Positions 60,437 through 64,000 of a stretch of 64,000 nt of DNA are shown here, in pieces. Numbering within the stretch: the first letter of the stretch is position 1; each line of letters begins with the position of its first letter. This stretch comes from Polytrichum commune (Eukaryota; Streptophyta; Polytrichopsida; Polytrichales; Polytrichaceae), in NCBI GenBank assembly GCA_950295325.1, contig OX485803.1, forward strand, positions 55,629,554-55,693,553, in the 5' to 3' direction. The notes below the pieces were generated by a model. That model searched no databases. It had not been told where the DNA came from and saw nothing but the letters and a program-made list of their open reading frames with translations. The position numbers and the translations under genes are program-made.

Positions 60437-63400
60437 CAAGATGATGGTATATCAACTATACTTTGGTGGTGATGGGGCCCATGTGTATAAACTATGTTGA
60501 AATGGATATTGAATTGCAAAGGTAGAGCTAGTTTTCTTCTTGAAACCCGAGGAAGGTATATGGGCCGAGTTTGGCATTGATTTGCATAAAATGTATGTGT
60601 AGCCTTTAGGCAAGATGTGTTTGGTCATCTTGCTTGTTACATGCATGGCTTCATAATCTAATAGACAAGTCATGACCCGATGTTTCTTAGTTTCTATCCA
60701 AGTAATTTCATGGACAATGAAATCATCATACAATGATTTACATAAAATGATCGAGACAAAACACATGGGCATGGGGGTTTGAAACACTTGCATGATAATA
60801 TGTAGAATATATGAGGGCGAGAAATATACATCCTCATGACATGTAGCCTATTTTTCATGATAAAAATTACATGTGCACATTAAAATCCACATATTAGGTA
60901 ATATTAATATATGTGTGCTAAGTAGGTGTGAAAGATGAGAATGCTTAGATTTTTTGTTTTAGAAGGTTGCAGTGGATATAAGAGGTTGGATTGAATGATA
61001 AAATGTGTACCTTGATAGACATGTCATCCGTTGTTTCATAGGATAAACATGTGAAGTATCCTTGTGATGGTCTAGTAAAACAATCACAACATCAATCCTC
61101 GTGCCCACTCCAAAGAATCCATCTTAGCTTAATATATGTGGGTGTTATTCAATTACTTATGTCAATCATGCACTTTTATGTGATTGGTGTGTGATTCGGT
61201 GAGGATGAAAGAACAAATACCACAAAGACACACATTTAAAAAATAAAATTGGACTACATCTTCAATTTATTTTAACTACTCAAAAATCGATAGTGAACAA
61301 CATTGGGAGGACCTATATACAATCAAGGACTCAACAACGCGTACGTTTTCAATAACCATGACTAAATCAAGGAACGAGGTTTGCTTTTTGTTGATGCTTC
61401 ATTGTAGATTTCCAAATGCAACACATGTTTTGTTGCGTGAATCTAATTGGTAGAAGTTGGAGAACATGAAAAAATGAACTGAATAAGACCACATACCTTA
61501 GAGGTGTTGCGTACCTGAAAGAAGAAAGAAGAAGAAAAAGGGATGGACATCTCAAAATGGTAAGGGAAATAGGATCAGGTCACTAGACATGCCCTCTCTA
61601 TTACTTGCCTTAATCATACACCTATATTTGAGTTGTAGGTGGTTAGGCGTGGCTCCAAGAGCGGATGCATAAAAAGACATGTGTTCGAAAAAAGATAAGA
61701 CGACAAGCTCAAAATTTTGTAACCATTATAGGTTTTACTATCAACATGATTGGGGGGGGCTATATTACCATTTAATAAGCACAAGCATCTTCACTTTAAT
61801 CATCAAGAAGATGTTTGTACGAGTTCCAAAAACATTGAGGAAAGTGGCTACGGCCTCAATTTGGATTTGATAATCATCTCATTCTAAACGTGTGTACATA
61901 TCCTACGCTAGTTGGAAAAAGTAACCATTTCATACCTATATACCTTACGAGAGAGAGAGAGAGAGCTAACTAATCTTGTCTGGATTAAACTCTTGTCACA
62001 ATAGGTTATGTCACCCCTATTGTAGAGTCATGTTAGGTAGCATAGCTGACAACATACATCCCTGTCAAAGCAGGGTCTCGATAATCAAGTGGTATGTGAG
62101 TATTCATTTCTCATTCTATGAATCCTCAAGTAAAAACTGGTGTGATCATGTTTGACTCATGTGGGTAAATCACTCCTTCTTGTAGACCAATAATTTCTCA
62201 ACATCAGAGTTCCTATATAATACTACATATTATACACAACCAGACTATAAAACTTTGTTAAGAACAATATTAATTCTTATCAAGTAGCATACGTCTTGCC
62301 AACCTGTATCTCATGTTTCTTTAGAACTATATCAATCCCATCAGTGTACACATATCTATTGAAAAAGTAGGGGAGATGGGTTTCCCTCAAATTTTTAACC
62401 CCGGGTTACTTACTGTAACCAATTTCTCATATGGTTACTGAGAATACCTCGGGTATGGATCTTCACACCATTTGACCACATTTCTGTGACCTTAACCTAC
62501 TGATATGGTCTTCGAACATAGCATAGGGATAGATATCCTCTGAGTCCCATTCCCATATATTCGATCATCTCTCAACTGGTCATCTAAAGATGTATCGTAT
62601 GTGAGTATGTATGACTCATTTTTTTTATAACTATCTCTCTTAATGGTCATACTAAAAGAACCTTGGGTGTGCGGATCTTAGAAAGTTTCCTTCCCCCGGG
62701 AGTATTTCTGTAATCATTAGTTCTCAACTGGCTGCTAAAAAATGAGGAATGAAGACTGACTCTTAAATTGGACTTGCTAGTTTGTTAAGAATAACTAGCT
62801 CTTAACTAGCCACTAATGATACTTAGAAAACCATATTTCGTCATATAGCAGGGATCTGTTCAAGAACTATGTTAGTTCATATCTCCTCATAGAAACTTTT
62901 TCAGATATCTTGTATAGAGTTTCTTGTCAACATACCCATGTGACATGTTCTCGAATTGTTACCGAGACAAGCCTGGGTTATGGGTTTCCCAGAGAGTATT
63001 GTATAATGTATATTGTATGTGACCAACTCCCAGATATCCATTGAGACTGCACACGTTATGAATGTCTTCAAAATTACCTGAATTTCGAAAGTACTTCCAT
63101 ATGAATAATTTCTCATATGGTCATTCATTCACCACCGAGTGTGGGTTATTTCCGGGTCTGGTGAATCAATAGAACGTTTCTTCCTTCATTTTTCAAATGG
63201 CAGAAGAACTGTTTCGAGTCTATTTCTTCAAAATCCTATTTATTCAGTACCATGGTCTTATGAACAACTCTCAAGTGGTCAATCCAACAGGCTTAGGGTG
63301 TAAGTCCCTTTGAAACTTTTTCACAATATTGCTGTAAAAATGTTTCTCCCTTCCTGTTCACTGAGACATCGCAAAGACTAGCTGCGTTTGTCACTCAGTG

Positions 63401-64000
63401 ATTCAGAGGTAACTTTGACAATTCTGTGAGATTTTCAGTAAACTAAGTATAAGCCAGGAAGTATCAGCAAAATATCTTTGTAGCGTTTTAGATTTCACAG
63501 CATGTTTGTATATCATGATTGTAAAATCAAATATAGGAATGAATCAGCAAGTAGAGAGTAAAGTATTTTTCAGAAAGAGAGATTCATATTCACTATTCCA
63601 GAATTCAAAGAGAAATTGCTTGGAAAGATGTAATGAGTGGACTATTCTTCGGAAGGTGCGCAACACTTGTAGAAGAGGTCCTCACCTGTGCCCATGTTCC
63701 CAAAATACCACAAGATATGTTAGTGGAACGTACAACAAGTGTATTTAGACCTCTTACTTGTTATCGATGTCAACAAGGCTATACCACTTCCTTGGAAATA
63801 GGTAAAATTCATCATCCTCTACATATTTAGTTGCATAGATTGAAAAAGATATATGATCATGCAATCTTGAATCAAGAATTGGTTGAATTCAAGTGAATAG
63901 CTGAATATCCCATGTAGTCTTATTCTTCTTCAAGTGTAGTCTGTGCGATTTAAGCTAATCTTGGATCTACACCTTGAAGTCGTCGTGAGATGAGCTAATC
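60437..64000. other. Right end of window, repeat-like, no gene recognised
   Basis: Holds a dispersed-repeat copy (61615-61915), a (GA)n tract and, from about 62400 to 63300, degenerate recurrences of CTCATATGGTTACTGAG and CTCGGGTATGGATCTT-type phrases (near 62430, 62644, 62950, 63112). A plus frame at 63633-63830 has CYRC but no complete zinc knuckle. Confidence 0.45.
61615..61915 (+). repeat. Dispersed ~290-bp repeat, copy right of the hAT element
   Basis: Shares ACACCTATATTTGAGTTG, GGTGGTTAGGCGTGG, CATGTGTTCGA and the ending TTTGGATTTGATAATCATCT with 9267-9560 and 8090-8345. Confidence 0.62.

Noticed and set aside
60452-60793. 113-codon minus frame right of the hAT element
   Set aside because: No recognisable domain, AT-rich composition and no splice context.
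63633-63830. Possible retroelement gag zinc knuckle (CYRC)
   Set aside because: The remaining knuckle residues (Gly-His and the last Cys) are absent and no neighbouring retroelement domains are seen.

Overview
The window is nuclear DNA from a streptophyte plant or alga that makes flagellated sperm. The evidence is an axonemal dynein heavy chain beside a gene of the plant-specific TFIIB family PTF2, a patch of TTTAGGG-type telomere-like repeats, and plant-type transposons (a Stowaway MITE, Mutator-, hAT- and Harbinger-like elements, a 5S-rRNA-derived element). Seed plants with immotile sperm are unlikely because they lack axonemal dyneins. The sequence alone does not separate a charophyte alga, bryophyte, lycophyte, fern or motile-sperm gymnosperm.

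Positions 1-46845, minus strand: one gene for an axonemal dynein heavy chain that most resembles DNAH10 / Chlamydomonas 1-alpha (inner arm dynein f/I1). I resolved 47 consecutive exons by hand. They join with consistent phase into 8076 nt (2692 codons) with no stop. They cover a low-complexity N-terminus, the tail, the linker, AAA1 (GPAGTGKT), AAA2 (GPTGGGKT) and the start of AAA3 (GESGTAKT). The rest of the motor (AAA3 remainder, AAA4, stalk, AAA5, AAA6, C-terminus) lies beyond position 1. Introns average about 0.8 kb and carry most of the mobile elements. Two introns appear to use a GC donor (CAG|GCGAG).

Positions 46846-48851: intergenic DNA between the dynein start and the 3' end of the next gene, holding a truncated SINE, a short tandem repeat and a TIR element.

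Positions 48852-54930, minus strand: a 12-exon gene of about 534 codons for a PTF2-like TFIIB-related protein, with an N-terminal zinc ribbon, cyclin-like repeats and a basic C-terminal part. Its first intron is a four-copy tandem array, and its promoter plus the first zinc-ribbon codons are duplicated just upstream.

Positions 55321-64000: no gene recognised. This stretch holds a 1287-bp Mutator-like foldback element with 491-bp arms and a 9-bp target duplication, inserted at the edge of a Harbinger-like MITE. It also holds an 834-bp hAT-like element with an 8-bp duplication, copies of a dispersed repeat and degenerate repeats.

The dynein would act in the sperm axoneme and the TFIIB-like protein in the nucleus. 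Nothing links them functionally beyond being neighbours on the same strand. All exon limits are read by eye from splice signals, reading frame and remembered family conservation; no transcript or alignment was available.
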